Assembly: GCF_051014685.1 (NCBI RefSeq)
Contig: NW_027478532.1
Location: 558,001-622,000, forward strand
Origin: Ptiloglossa arizonensis
Taxonomy: Eukaryota > Arthropoda > Insecta > Hymenoptera > Colletidae
DNA: 64,000 nt
Direction of reading: 5' to 3'
Shown piece by piece: positions 1 to 13,914 of the stretch; positions within the stretch are counted from its first letter, which is position 1; every line of letters starts with the position of its first letter. Under the pieces are notes generated by a model that worked only from the letters and a program-made list of their open reading frames with translations, made no database searches and was not told where the DNA came from. Both the position numbers and the translations under genes were made by a program.

Positions 1-3000
1 GCTTGAGAAACTCAAAATTTTCGCAGTTCTGATGCTCGAAACGAATAACCAGAACGGCCCAGGGGAAAAGTGCGCATACCGTTGTAATCGGGCGAGTTTC
101 TACTTTCAAATGCAACAGAAATTTTGCGGATTGATCAATCCGTTCGCGAGATATGGCAGTTTGGATATAAGACGCTTTAGAAACTCAAAATTTTCGCAGC
201 TTTATGCTCGAAACGAATAACTAGAACGGCCCAGGGGAAAAGTGCGCATACCGTTGTAATCGGGCGAGTTTCTACTTTCAAATGCAACAGGAATTTTGCG
301 GATTGGTCAATCCGTTCGCGAGAAATGGCAGTTTGGAGGTGAGAAACGCTTGAGAAACTCAAAACTTTCGCAGTTCTGCTGCTCGAAACGAATAACTGGA
401 ACGGTCTAGGGGAAAAGTGCGCATACCGTTGTAATCAGGCGAGTTTCTACTTTCAAATGCAACAGAAATTTTGCGGATTGGTCAATCCGTTCGCGAGATA
501 TGGCAGTTTGGACGTAAGAATCGCTTGAGAAACTCAAAATTTCCGCAGTTCTGATGCTCGAAACGAATAACTGGAATGGCCAAGGGGAAAACTACACATA
601 CCGTTGTAATCGGGCGAGTTTCTACTTTCAGATGCAACAGAAATTATGCGGATTGGTCAATCCGTTCGCGAGATATGGCAGTTTGGAGGTAAGAAACGCT
701 TGAGAAACTCAAAATTTTCGCAGTTCTGGTGCTCGAAACGAATAACTGGAACGGTGTAGGGGAAAACTACACACACCGTTGTTATCAGGCGAGTTTCTAC
801 TTTCAAATGCAACAGAAATTTTGCGGATTGGTCAATCCGTTCGCGAGATATGGCAGTTTGGAGGTACGAAACGCTTGAGAAACTCAAAATTTTCGCAGTT
901 CTGATGCTCGAAACGAATAACTGGAATGGCCTAGGGGAAAACTACACATACCGTTGTAATCGGGCGAGTTTCTACTTTCAGATGCAACAGAAATTTTGCG
1001 GATTGGTCAATCCGTTCGCGAGATATGGCAGTTTGGATGTAAGAAACGCTTGAGAAACTCAAAATTTTCGCAGTTCTGATGCTCGAAACGAATGACTAGA
1101 ACGGCCTAGGGGAAAAGTGCGCCTACCGTTGTAATCGGGCGAGTTTCTACTTTCAGATGCAACAGAAATTTTGCGGATTGATCAATCCGTTCGCGAGATA
1201 TGGCAGTTTGGAGATAAGAAACGCTTGAGGAACTCAAAATTTTCGCAGTTCTGATGCTCGAAACGAATGACTAGAACGGCCTAGGGGAAAAGTGCGCATA
1301 CCGTTGTAATCGGGCGAGTTCCTACTTTCAGATGCAACAGAAATTTTGCGGATTGGTCAATCCGTTCGAGAGATATGGCAGTTTGGAGGTAAGAAACGCT
1401 TGAGAAACTCAAAATTTTCGCAGTTCTGATGCTCGAAACGAATAACTGGAATGGCCTAGGGGAAAACTACACATACCGTTGTAATCGGGCGAGTTTCTAC
1501 TTTCAGATGCAACAGAAATTATGCGGATTGGTCAATCCGTTCGCGAGATATGGCAGTTTGGAGGTAAGAAACGCTTGAGAAACTCAAAATTTTCGCAGTT
1601 CTGGTGCTCGAAACGAATAACTGGAACGTTGTAGGGGAAAACTACACACACCGTTGTAATCAGGCGAGTTTCTACTTTCAAATGCAAAAGAAATTTTGCG
1701 GATTGGTCAATCCGTTCGCGAGATATGGCAGTTTGGAGGTAAGAAACGCTTGAGAAACTCAAAATTTTCGCTGTTCTGATGCTCGAAATGAATGACTAGA
1801 ACGGCCTAGGGGAAAAGTGCGCATACCGTTGTAATCAGGCGGGTTTCTACTTTCAGATGCAACAGAAATTTTGGGGATTGATCAATCCGTTCGCTAGATA
1901 TGGCAGTTTGGAGATAAGAAACGCTTTAGAAACTCAAAATTTTCGCAGCTTTATGCTCGAAACGAATAACTAGAACGGCCCAGGGGAAAAGTGCGCATAC
2001 CGTTGTAATCGGGCGAGTTTCTACTTTCAAATGCAACAGAAATTTTGCGGATTGATCAATCCGTTCGCGAGATATGGCAGTTTGGAGATAAGAAACGCTT
2101 TAGAAACTCAAAATTTTCGCAGTTTTATGCTCGAAACGAATAACTAGAACGGCCCAGGGGAAAAGTGCGCATACCGTTGTAATCGGGCGAGTTTCTACTT
2201 TCAAATGCAACAGAAATTTTGCGGATTGGTCAATCCGTTCGCGAGATATGTCAGTTTGGATGTAAGAAACGCTTGAGAAACTCAAAATTTTCGCAGTTCT
2301 GCTGCTCGAAACGAATAACTGGAACGGTCTAGGGGAAAACTACACATACCGTTGTAATCAGGCGAGTTTCTACTTTCAAATGCAACAGAAATTTTGCGGA
2401 TTGGTCAATCCGTTCGCGAGATATGGCAGTTTGGAGGTAAGAAACGCTTGAGAAACTCAAAATTTTCGCAGTTCTGATGCTCGAAACGGATAACTAGAAC
2501 GGCCCAGGGGAAAAGTGCGTATACCGTTGTAATCGGGCGAGTTTCTACTTTCAGATGCAACAGAAATTTTGCGGCTTGATCAATCCGTTCGCGAGATGTG
2601 GCAGTTTCGATGTAAGAAACGCTTGAGAAACTCAAAATTTTCGCAGTTCTGATGCTCGAAACGAATGACTAGAACGGCCTAGGGGAAAAGTGCTCATACC
2701 GTTGTAATCGGGCGAGTTTCTACTTTCAGATGCAACAGAAATTTTGCGGATTGGTCAATCCGTTCGAGAGATATGGCAGTTTGGAGGTAAGAAACGCTTG
2801 AGAAACTCAAAATTTTCGCAGTTCTGATGCTCGAAACGAATAACTGGAATGGCCTAGTGGAAAACTACACATACCGTTGTAATCGGGCGAGTTTCTACTT
2901 TCAGATGCAACAGAAATTATGCGGATTGGTCAATCCGTTCGCGAGATATGGCAGTTTGGAGGTAAGAAACGCTTGAGAAACTCAAAATTTTCGCAGTTCT

Positions 3001-4119
3001 GATGCTCGAAACGAATAACTAGAACGGCCCAGGGGAAAAGTGCGCATACCGTTGTAATCGGGCGAGTTTCTACTTTCAAATGCAACAGAAATTTTGCGGA
3101 TTGGTCAATCCGTTCGCGAGATATGGCAGTTTGGAGGTAAGAAACGCTTGAGAAACTCAAAATTTTCGCAGTTCTGATGCTCGAAGCGAATAACTAGAAC
3201 GGCCCAGGGGAAGAGTGCGCATACCGTTGTAATCGGGCGAGTTTCTACTTTCAAATGCAACAGAAATTTTGCGGATTGGTCATCCCGTTCGCGAGATATG
3301 GCAGTTTGGAGGTAAGAAACGCTTGAGAAACTCAAAATTTTCGTAGTTTTATGCTCGAAACGAATAACTAGAGCCGCCCAGGGGAAAAGTTCGCGCACCG
3401 TTGTAATCGGGCGAGTTTCTACTTTCAAATGCAACAGAAATTTTGCGGATTGGTCAATCCGTTCGCGAGATATGGCAGTTTGGAGGTAAGAAACGCTTGA
3501 GAAACTCAAAATTTTCGCAGTTCTGTGCTCGAAACGAATAACTGGAATGGCCTAGGGGAAAACTACACATACCGTTGTAATCAGGCGAGTTTCTACTTTC
3601 AAATGCAACAGAAATTATGCGGATTGGTCAATCCGTTCGCGAGATATGGCAGTTTGGAAGCAAGAAACGCTTGAGAAACTCAAAATTTTCGCAGTTCTGG
3701 TGCTCGAAACGAATAACTAGAACGGCCCAGGGTAAGAGTGCGCATACCCTTGTAATCGGGCGAGTTTCTACTTTCAAATGCAACAGAAATTTTGCGGATT
3801 GGTCAATCCGTTCGCGAGATATGGCAGTTTGGAGGTAAGAAACGCTTGAGAAACTCAAAATTTTCGCAGTTCTGATGCTCGAAACGAATAACTAGAACGG
3901 CCCAGGGGAAAAGTGCGCATACCGTTGTAATCGGGCGAGGTTCTACTTTCAAATGCAACAGGAATTTTGCGGATTGGTCAATCCGTTCGCGAGATGTGGC
4001 AGTTTGGAGGTAAGAAAAGCTTTAGAAACTCAAAATTTTTGCAGTTTTATGCTCGAAACGAATAACTAGAACGGCCCAGGGGAAAAGTGCGCATATCGTT
4101 GTAATCGGGCGTGTTTCTA
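1..4119. repeat. Heterogeneous monomer block without a clear HOR
   Basis: About 23-24 monomers mix classes A, B and C with many private substitutions. I see no extended near-identical multi-monomer repeat, only a loose five-monomer (875-bp) resemblance between roughly 524-1,047 and 1,399-1,922. The first interval, 1-173, is a 173-bp monomer because TTTGGATATAAGACGC lacks one or two As seen elsewhere as TAAGAAACGC. By analogy with other satellites, lower homogeneity may mean an older or more peripheral part of the array; that is inference. Confidence 0.75.
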
Positions 4120-7100
4120 CTTTCAAATGCAACAGGAATTTTGCGGATTGGTCAATCCGTTCGCGAGATGTGGCAGTTTGGAGGTAAGAAACGCTTGAGA
4201 AACTCAAAATTTTCGCAGTTCTGATGCTCGAAACGAATGACTAGAGCGGCTTAGGGGAAAAGTGCGCACACCGTTGTAATCGGGCGAGTTTCTACTTTCA
4301 GATGCAACAGAAATTTTGCGGATTGATCCATCCGTTCGCGAGATATGGCAGTTTGGAGATAAGAAACGCTTTAGAAACTCAAAATTTTGGCAGTTTTATG
4401 CTCGAAACGAATAACTAGAACGGCCCAGGGGAAAAGTGCGCATATCGTTGTAATCGGGCGTGTTTCTACTTTCAAATGCAACAGAAATTTTGCGGATTGG
4501 TCAATCCGTTCGCGAGATATGGCAGTTTGGAGGTAAGAAACGCTTGAGAAACTCAAAATTTTCGCAGCTCTGATGCTCGAAACGAATAACTGGAGTGGCC
4601 TAGGGGAAAACTACACATACCGTTGTAATCGGGCGAGTTTCTACTTTCAGAAGCAACAGAAATTATGCGGATTGGTCAATCCGTTCGCGAGATATGGCAG
4701 TTTGGAGGCAAGAAACGCTTGAGAAACTCAAAATTTTCGCAGTTCTGGTGCTCGAAACGAATAACTGGAACGGTGTAGGGGAAAACTACACATACCGTTG
4801 TAATCAGGCGAGTTTCTACTCTCAAATGCAACAGAAATTATGCGGATTGGTCAATCCGTTCGCGAGATATGGCAGTTTGGAGGCAAGAAACGCTTGAGAA
4901 ACTCAAAATTTTCGCAGTTCTGATGCTCGAAACGAATAACTAGAACGGCCCAGGGGAAAAGTGCGCATACCGTTGTAATCGGGCGAGTTTCTACTTTCAA
5001 ATGCAACAGAAATTTTGCGGATCGGTCAATCCGTTCGCGAGATATGGCAGGTTGCAGGTAAGAAACGCTTGAGAAACTCAAAATTTTCGCAGTTTTATGC
5101 TCGAAACGAATAACTAGAACCGCCCAGGGGAAAAGTGCGCATACCGTTGTAATCGGGCGAGTTTCTACTTTCAAATGCAACAGGAATTTTGCGGATTGGT
5201 CAATCCGTACGCGAGATATAGCAGTTTGGTGGTAAGAAACGCTTGAGAAACTCAAAATTTTCGCAGTTCTGATGCTCGAAACGAATGACTAGAGCGGCTT
5301 AGGGGAAAAGTGCGCACACCGTTGTAATCGGGCGAGTTTCTACTTTCAGATGCAACTGAAATTTTGCGGATTGATCAATCCGTTCGCGAGATACGGCAGT
5401 TTGGAGATAAGAAACGCTTTAGAAACTCAAAATTTTCGCAGTTTTATACTCGAAACGAATGACTAGAACGGCCCAGGGGAAAAGTGCGCATACCGTTGTA
5501 ATCGGGCGAGTTTCTACTTTCAGAAGCAACAGAAATTATGCGGATTGGTCAATCCGTTCGCGAGATATGGCAGTTTGGAGGCAAGAAACGCTTGAGAAAC
5601 TCAAAATTTTCGCAGTTCTGGTGCTCGAAACGAATAACTAGAACGGCCCAGGGGAAGAGTGCGCATACCCTTGTAATCGGGCGAGTTTCTACTTTCAAAT
5701 GCAACAGAAATTTTGCGGATTGGTCAATCAGTTCGCGAGATATGGCAGTTTGGAGGTAAGAAACGCTTGAGAAACTCAAAATTTTCGCAGTTCTGATGCT
5801 CGAAACGAATAACTGGAGTGGCCTAGGGGAAAACTACACATACCGTTGTAATCGGGCGAGTCTCTACTTTCAGAAGCAACAGAAATTATGCGGATTGGTC
5901 AATCCGTTCGCGAGATATGGCAGTTTAGAGGCAAGAAACGCTTGAGAAACTCAAAATTTTCGCAGTTCTGGTGCTCGAAACGAATAACTGGAACGGTGTA
6001 GGGGAAAACTACACATACCGTTGTAATCAGGCGAGTTTCTACTTTCAAATGCAACAGAAATTATGCGGATTGGTCAATCCGTTCGCGAGATATGGCAGTT
6101 TGGAGGCAAGAAACGCTTGAGAAACTCAAAATTTTCGAAGCTTTATGCTCGAAACGAATAACTAGAACGGCCCAGGGGAAAAGTGCGCATACCGTTGTAA
6201 TCGGGCGAGTTTCTACTTTCAAATGCAACAGGAATTTTGCGGATTGGTCAATCCGTTCGCGAGATATGGCAGTTTGGAGGTAAGAAACGCTTGAGAAACT
6301 CAAAATTTTCGCAGTTCTGATGTTCGAAACGAATAACTAGAACGGCCCAGGTGAAAAGTGCGCATACCGTTGTAATCGGGCGAGTTTCTACTTTCAAATA
6401 CAACAGAAATTTTGAGGATTGATCAATCCGTTCGCGAGATATGGCAGTTTGGAGGTAAGAAACGCTTGAGAAACTCAAAATTTTCGCAGTTTTATGCTCG
6501 AAACGAATAACTAGAACGGCCCAGGGGAAAAGTGCGCATACCGTTGTAATCGGGCGAGTTTCTACTTTCAAATGCAACAGAAATTTTGCGGATTGGTCAA
6601 TCCGTTCGCGAGATGTGGCAGTTTGGATGTAAGAAACGCTTGAGAAACTCAAAATTTTCGCAGTTCTGATGCTCGAAACGAATGACTAGAACAGCCTAGG
6701 GGAAAAGGGTGCATACCGTTGTAATCGGGCGAGTTTCTGCTTTCAGATGCAACAGAAAATTTGCGGATTGATCAATCCGTTCGCGAGATATGGCAGTTTG
6801 GAGATAAGAAACGCTTTAGAAACTCAAAATTTTCGCAGTTCTATGCTCGAAACGAATAACTAGAACGGCCCAGGGGAAAAGTGCGCATACCGTTGTAATC
6901 GGGCGAGTTTCTACTTTCAAATGCAACAGAAATTTTGCGGATTGGTCAATCCGTTCGCGAGATATGGCAGTTTGGAGGTAAGAAACGCTTGAGAAACTCA
7001 AAATTTTCGCAGTTCTGATGCTCGAAACGAATAACTAGAACGGCCCAGGGGAAGAGTGCGCATACCCTTGTAATCGGGCGAGTTTCTACTTTCAAATGCA

Positions 7101-7719
7101 ACAGAAATTTTGCGGATTGGTCAATCCGTTCGCGAGATATGGCAGTTTGGAGGTAAGAAACGCTTGAGAAACTCAAAATTTTCGCAGTTCTGATGCTCGA
7201 AACGAATAACTAGAACGGCCCAGGGGAAAAGTGCGGATACCGTTGTAATCGGGCGAGTTTGTACTTTCGAATGCAACAGAAATTTTGCGGATCGGTCAAT
7301 CCGTTCGCGAGATATGGCAGGTTGGAGGTAAGAAACGCTTGAGAAACTCAAAATTTTCGCAGTTCCGATGCTCGAAACGAATAACTAGAGCGGCCCAGGG
7401 GAAAAGTGCGCATAGCGTTGTAATCGGGCGAGTTTCTACTTTCAAATGCAACAGAAATTTTGCGGATTGGTCAATCCGTCCGCGAGATATGGCCGTTTGG
7501 ATGTAAGAAACGCTTGAGAAACTCAAAATTTTCGAAGCTTTATGCTCGAAACGAATAACTAGAACGGCCCAGGGGAAAAGTGCGCATACCGTTGTAATCG
7601 GGCGAGTTTCTACTTTCAAATGCAACAGGAATTTTGCGGATTGGTCAATCCGTTCGCGAGATATGGCAGTTTGGAGGTAAGAAACGCTTGAGAAACTCAA
7701 AATTTTCGCAGTTCTGATG
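4120..7719. repeat. Older copy of the 18-mer region, partner of 10,405-14,004
   Basis: This stretch matches 10,405-14,004 at a constant 6,285-bp offset (36 monomers). Shared private variants include GGAGTGGCC class B monomers, TACTCTCAAATGC near 4,817 and 11,102, and CGTACGCGAGATATAGC near 5,207 and 11,492. The left boundary lies near 4,116-4,130, where CATATCG/GCGTG versus CATACCG/GCGAG ends. The right boundary is 7,720 (GATGTTCG versus GATGCTCG). Several substitutions separate it from its partner, whereas the two downstream copies match one another better, so this copy predates the tandem duplication. Confidence 0.85.
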
Positions 7720-8850
7720 TTCGAAACGAATAACTAGAACGGCCCAGGTGAAAAGTGCGCATACCGTTGTAATCGGGCGAGTTTCTACTTTCAGATGCAA
7801 CAGAAAATTTGCGGATTGATCAATCCGTTCGCGAGATATGGCAGTTTGGAGATAAGAAACGCTTTAGAAACTCAAAATTTTCGCTGTTCTATGCTCGAAA
7901 CGAATAACTAGAACGGCCCAGGGGAAAAGTGCGCATACCGTTGTAATCGGGCGAGTTTCTACTTTCAAATGCAACAGAAATTTTGCGGATTGGTCAATCC
8001 GTTCGCGAGATATGGCAGTTTGGAGGTAAGAAACGCTTGAGAAACTCAAAATTTTCGCAGTTCTGATGCTCGAAACGAATAACTAGAACGGCCCAGGGGA
8101 AGAGTGCGCATACCCTTGTAATCGGGCGAGTTTCTACTTTCAAATGCAACAGAAATTTTGCGGATTGGTCAATCCGTTCGCGAGATATGGCAGTTTGGAG
8201 GTAAGAAACGCTTGAGAAACTCAAAATTTTCGCAGTTCTGATGCTCGAAACGAATAACTAGAACGGCCCAGGGGAAAAGTGCGCATACCTTTGTAATCGG
8301 GCGAGTTTGTACTTTCGAATGCAACAGAAATTTTGCGGATCGGTCAATCCGTTCGCGAGATATGGCAGGTTGGAGGTAAGAAACGCTTGAGAAACTCAAA
8401 ATTTTCGCAGCTTTATGCTCGAAACGAATAACTAGAACGGCCAAGGGGAAAACTACACATACGGTTGTAATCGGGCGAGTTTCTACTTTCAGATGCAACA
8501 GAAATTTTGCGGATTGGTCAATCGGTTCGCGAGATGTGGCAGTTTGGAGGTAAGAAACGCTTGAGAAACTCAAAATTTTCGCAGTTCTGATGCTCGAAAC
8601 GAATGACTAGAACGGCCTAGGGGAAAAGTGCGCATACCGTTGTAATCGGGCGAGTTTCTACTTTCAGATGCAACAGAAATTTTGCGGATTGATCAATCCG
8701 TTCGCGAGATATGGCAGTTTGGAGATAAGAAACGCTTTAGAAACTCAAAATTTTCGCAGTTTTTTGCTCGAAACGAATAACCAGAACGGCCCAGGGGAAA
8801 AGTGCGCATACCGTTGTAATCGGGCGAGTTTCTACTTTCAAATGCAACAG
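7720..8850. repeat. Segment re-used at 17,149-18,100 with one monomer difference
   Basis: From 7,720 to about 8,219 the sequence corresponds to 17,149-17,648 at offset 9,429. From 8,395 onward it corresponds at offset 9,254. The 175-bp difference is one whole monomer (8,220-8,394, with CATACCTTTG, GTTTGTACTTTCGAATGC and GGATCGGTC) that is absent at 17.6 kb. The same monomer type is present in the 11-mer units near 19.39 and 21.31 kb. This indicates loss of a single in-register monomer in one lineage of the repeat. Confidence 0.8.
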
Positions 8851-10770
8851 GAATTTTGCGGATTGGTCAATCCGTTCGCGAGATATGGCAGTTTGGATGT
8901 AAGAAACGCTTGAGAAACTCAAAATTTTCGCAGTTCTGATGTTCGAAACGAATAACTAGAACGGCCCAGGGTAAGAGTGCGCATACCCTTGTAATCGGGC
9001 GAGTTTCTACTTTCAAATGCAACAGAAATTATGCGGATTGGTCAATCCGTTCGCGAGATATGGCAGTTTGGAGGCAAGAAACGCTTGAGAAACTCAAAAT
9101 TTTCGCAGTTCTGATGTTCGAAACGAATAACTAGAACGGCCCAGGTGAAAAGTGCGCATACCGTTGTAATCGGGCGAGTTTCTACTTTCAGATGCAATAG
9201 AAATTTTGCGGATTGATCAATCCGTTCGCGAGATACGGCAGTTTGGAGATAAGAAACGCTTTAGAAACTCAAAATTTTCGCAGTTTTATGCTCGAAACGA
9301 ATGACTAGAACGGCCCAGGGGAAAAGTGCGCATACCGTTGTAATCGGGCGAGTTTCTACTTTCAGAAGCAACAGAAATTATGCGGATTGGTCAATCCGTT
9401 CGCGAGATATGGCAGTTTGGAGGCAAGAAACGCTTTAGAAACTCAAAATTTTCGCAGTTTTATGCTCGAAACGAATAACTAGAACGGCCCAGGGGAAAAG
9501 TGCGCATACCGTTGTAATCGGGCGAGTTTCTACTTTCAGATGCAACAGAAATTTTGCGGCTTGATCAATCCGTTCGCGAGATATGGCAGTTTGGAGATAA
9601 GAAACGCTTAAGAAACTCAAAATTTTCGCAGTTTTATGCTCGAAACGAATAACTAGAACGGCCCAGGGGAAAAGAGCGCATACCGTTGTAATCGGGCGAG
9701 TTTCTACTTTCAAATGCAAAAGAAATTTTGCGGATTGGTCAATCCGTTCGCGAGATATGGCAGTTTGGAGGTAAGAAACGCTTGAGAAACTCAAAATTTT
9801 CGCAGTTCTGATGCTCGAAACGAATAACTAGAACGGCCCAGGGGAAGAGTGCGCATACCGTTGTAATTGGGCGAGTTTCTACTTTCAAATGCAACAGAAA
9901 TTTTGCGGATTGGTCATCCCGTTCGCGAGATATGGCAGTTTGGAGGTAAGAAACGCTTGAGAAACTCAAAATTTTCGCAGTTTTATGCTCGAAACGAATA
10001 ACTAGAACGGCCCAGGGTAAGAGTGCGCATACCCTTGTAATCGGGCGAGTTTCTACTTTCAAATGCAACAGAAATTTTGCGGATTGGTCAATCCGTTCGC
10101 GAGATATGGCAGTTTGGAGGTAAGAAACGCTTGAGAAACTCAAAATTTTCGCAGTTCTGATGCTCGAAACGAATAACTAGAACAGCCCAGGGGAAAAGTG
10201 CGCATACCGTTGTAATCGGGCGAGTTTCTACTTTCAGAAGCAACAGAAACTTTGCGGATCGGTCAATCCGTTCGCGAGATATGGCAGGTTGCAGGTAAGA
10301 AACGCTTGAGAAACTCAAAATTTTCGCAGTTTTATGCTCGAAACGAATAACTAGAACGGCCCAGGGGAAAAGTGCGCATACCGTTGTAATCGGGCGAGTT
10401 TCTACTTTCAAATGCAACAGGAATTTTGCGGATTGGTCAATCCGTTCGCGAGATGTGGCAGTTTGGAGGTAAGAAACGCTTGAGAAACTCAAAATTTTCG
10501 CAGTTCTGATGCTCGAAACGAATGACTAGAGCGGCTTAGGGGAAAAGTGCGCACACCGTTGTAATCGGGCGAGTTTCTACTTTCAGATGCAACAGAAATT
10601 TTGCGTATTGATCCATCCGTTCGCGAGATATGGCAGTTTGGAGATAAGAAACGCTTTAGAAACTCAAAATTTTGGCAGTTTTATGCTCGAAACGAATAAC
10701 TAGAACGGCCCAGGGGAAAAGTGCGCATATCGTTGTAATCGGGCGTGTTTCTACTTTCAAATGCAACAGA
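8851..10770. repeat. Linking monomers between amplified blocks
   Basis: Eleven or so monomers recombine variants seen elsewhere, such as CATACCCTTG, CAGGTGAAAAG and TCAGAAGCAAC. Consecutive 174-bp monomers occur around 9,440-9,790 and give a longer incidental open frame. From 10,405 onward the block already follows the 6,285-bp correspondence with 4,120-4,485, including TTGATCCATCC and AATTTTGGCAG. No insertion or unique DNA was found. Confidence 0.7.
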
Positions 10771-13700
10771 AATTTTGCGGATTGGTCAATCCGTTCGCGA
10801 GATATGGCAGTTTGGAGGTAAGAAACGCTTGAGAAACTCAAAATTTTCGCAGTTCTGATGCTCGAAACGAATAACTGGAGTGGCCTAGGGGAAAACTACA
10901 CATACCGTTGTAATCGGGCGAGTTTCTACTTTCAGAAGCAACAGAAATTATGCGGATTGGTCAATCCGTTCGCGAGATATGGCAGTTTGGAGGCAAGAAA
11001 CGCTTGAGAAACTCAAAATTTTCGCAGTTCTGGTGCTCGAAACGAATAACTGGAACGGTGTAGGGGAAAACTACACATACCGTTGTAATCAGGCGAGTTT
11101 CTACTCTCAAATGCAACAGAAATTATGCGGATTGGTCAATCCGTTCGCGAGATATGGCAGTTTGGAGGCAAGAAACGCTTGAGAAACTCAAAATTTTCGC
11201 AGTTCTGATGCTCGAAACGAATAACTAGAACGGCCCAGGGGAAAAGTGCGCATACCGTTGTAATCGGGCGAGTTTCTACTTTCAAATGCAACAGAAATTT
11301 TGCGGATCGGTCAATCCGTTCGCGAGATATGGCAGGTTGCAGGTAAGAAACGCTTGAGAAACTCAAAATTTTCGCAGTTTTATGCTCGAAACGAATAACT
11401 AGAACCGCCCAGGGGAAAAGTGCGCATACCGTTGTAATCGGGCGAGTTTCTACTTTCAAATGCAACAGGAATTTTGCGGATTGGTCAATCCGTACGCGAG
11501 ATATAGCAGTTTGGTGGTAAGAAACGCTTGAGAAACTCAAAATTTTCGCAGTTCTGATGCTCGAAACGAATGACTAGAGCGGCTTAGGGGAAAAGTGCGC
11601 ACACCGTTGTAATCGGGCGAGTTTCTACTTTCAGATGCAACTGAAATTTTGCGGATTGATCAATCCGTTCGCGAGATACGGCAGTTTGGAGATAAGAAAC
11701 GCTTTAGAAACTCAAAATTTTCGCAGTTTTATGCTCGAAACGAATGACTAGAACGGCCCAGGGGAAAAGTGCGCATACCGTTGTAATCGGGCGAGTTTCT
11801 ACTTTCAGAAGCAACAGAAATTATGCGGATTGGTCAATCCGTTCGCGAGATATGGCAGTTTGGAGGCAAGAAACGCTTGAGAAACTCAAAATTTTCGCAG
11901 TTCTGGTGCTCGAAACGAATAACTAGAACGGCCCAGGGGAAGAGTGCGCATACCCTTGTAATCGGGCGAGTTTCTACTTTCAAATGCAACAGAAATTTTG
12001 CGGATTGGTCAATCCGTTCGCGAGATATGGCAGTTTGGAGGTAAGAAACGCTTGAGAAACTCAAAATTTTCGCAGTTCTGATGCTCGAAACGAATAACTG
12101 GAGTGGCCTAGGGGAAAACTACACATACCGTTGTAATCGGGCGAGTCTCTACTTTCAGAAGCAACAGAAATTATGCGGATTGGTCAATCCGTTCGCGAGA
12201 TATGGCAGTTTAGAGGCAAGAAACGCTTGAGAAACTCAAAATTTTCGCAGTTCTGGTGCTCGAAACGAATAACTGGAACGGTGTAGGGGAAAACTACACA
12301 TACCGTTGTAATCAGGCGAGTTTCTACTTTCAAATGCAACAGAAATTATGCGGATTGGTCAATCCGTTCGCGAGATATGGCAGTTTGGAGGCAAGAAACG
12401 CTTGAGAAACTCAAAATTTTCGAAGCTTTATGCTCGAAACGAATAACTAGAACGGCCCAGGGGAAAAGTGCGCATACCGTTGTAATCGGGCGAGTTTCTA
12501 CTTTCAAATGCAACAGGAATTTTGCGGATTGGTCAATCCGTTCGCGAGATATGGCAGTTTGGAGGTAAGAAACGCTTGAGAAACTCAAAATTTTCGCAGT
12601 TCTGATGTTCGAAACGAATAACTAGAACGGCCCAGGTGAAAAGTGCGCGTACCGTTGTAATCGGGCGAGTTTCTACTTTCAAATACAACAGAAATTTTGA
12701 GGATTGATCAATCCGTTCGCGAGATATGGCAGTTTGGAGGTAAGAAACGCTTGAGAAACTCAAAATTTTCGCAGTTTTATGCTCGAAACGAATAACTAGA
12801 ACGGCCCAGGGGAAAAGTGCGCATACCGTTGTAATCGGGCGAGTTTCTACTTTCAAATGCAACAGAAATTTTGCGGATTGGTCAATCCGTTCGCGAGATG
12901 TGGCAGTTTGGATGTAAGAAACGCTTGAGAAACTCAAAATTTTCGCAGTTCTGATGCTCGAAACGAATGACTAGAACAGCCTAGGGGAAAAGTGTGCATA
13001 CCGTTGTAATCGGGCGAGTTTCTGCTTTCAGATGCAACAGAAAATTTGCGGATTGATCAATCCGTTCGCGAGATATGGCAGTTTGGAGATAAGAAACGCT
13101 TTAGAAACTCAAAATTTTCGCAGTTCTATGCTCGAAACGAATAACTAGAACGGCCCAGGGGAAAAGTGCGCATACCGTTGTAATCGGGCGAGTTTCTACT
13201 TTCAAATGCAACAGAAATTTTGCGGATTGGTCAATCCGTTCGCGAGATATGGCAGTTTGGAGGTAAGAAACGCTTGAGAAACTCAAAATTTTCGCCGTTC
13301 TGATGCTCGAAACGAATAACTAGAACGGCCCAGGGGAAGAGTGCGCATACCCTTGTAATCGGGCGAGTTTCTACTTTCAAATGCAACAGAAATTTTGCGG
13401 ATTGGTCAATCCGTTCGCGAGATATGGCAGTTTGGAGGTAAGAAACGCTTGAGAAACTCAAAATTTTCGCAGTTCTGATGCTCGAAACGAATAACTAGAA
13501 CGGCCCAGGGGAAAAGTGCGGATACCGTTGTAATCGGGCGAGTTTGTACTTTCGAATGCAACAGAAATTTTGCGGATCGGTCAATCCGTTCGCGAGATAT
13601 GGCAGGTTGGAGGTAAGAAACGCTTGAGAAACTCAAAATTTTCGCAGTTCCGATGCTCGAAACGAATAACTAGAGCGGCCCAGGGGAAAAGTGCGCATAG

Positions 13701-13914
13701 CGTTGTAATCGGGCGAGTTTCTACTTTCAAATGCAACAGAAATTTTGCGGATTGGTCAATCCGTTCGCGAGATATGGCCGTTTGGATGTAAGAAACGCTT
13801 GAGAAACTCAAAATTTTCGAAGCTTTATGCTCGAAACGAATAACTAGAACGGCCCAGGGGAAAAGTGCGAATACCGTTGTAATCGGGCGAGTTTCTACTT
13901 TCAAATGCAACAGG
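10771..13914. repeat. 18-mer higher-order repeat, copy 1 (3,144 bp)
   Basis: The unit is 18 monomers, 12 x 175 + 6 x 174 = 3,144 bp. It matches the next copy from position 10,771 on, where the last upstream difference is A at 10,770 versus G at 13,914. Every open frame I compared between the copies has the same translation, so divergence is very low. Distinctive members include a class B pair near 10,870-11,110, a second B pair near 12,095-12,330, and the CGTACGCGAGATATAGC monomer. Such homogeneity implies a recent tandem duplication. Confidence 0.9.

Noticed and set aside
3105..3509. Recurrent 134-codon minus-strand ORFs (here and at dozens of other places) as a protein family
   Set aside because: Each is two adjacent monomers, one of them 174 bp; presence or absence follows monomer length and the TCA/TAA toggle rather than any gene boundary.
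4694..4897. Plus-strand ORFs of 60-81 codons starting at ATGGCAGTTTGG, ATGCAACAG or ATGCGGATT
   Set aside because: The ATGs lie in the conserved monomer body and the frames stop within one or two monomers. Copies differ by non-synonymous changes as readily as synonymous ones.
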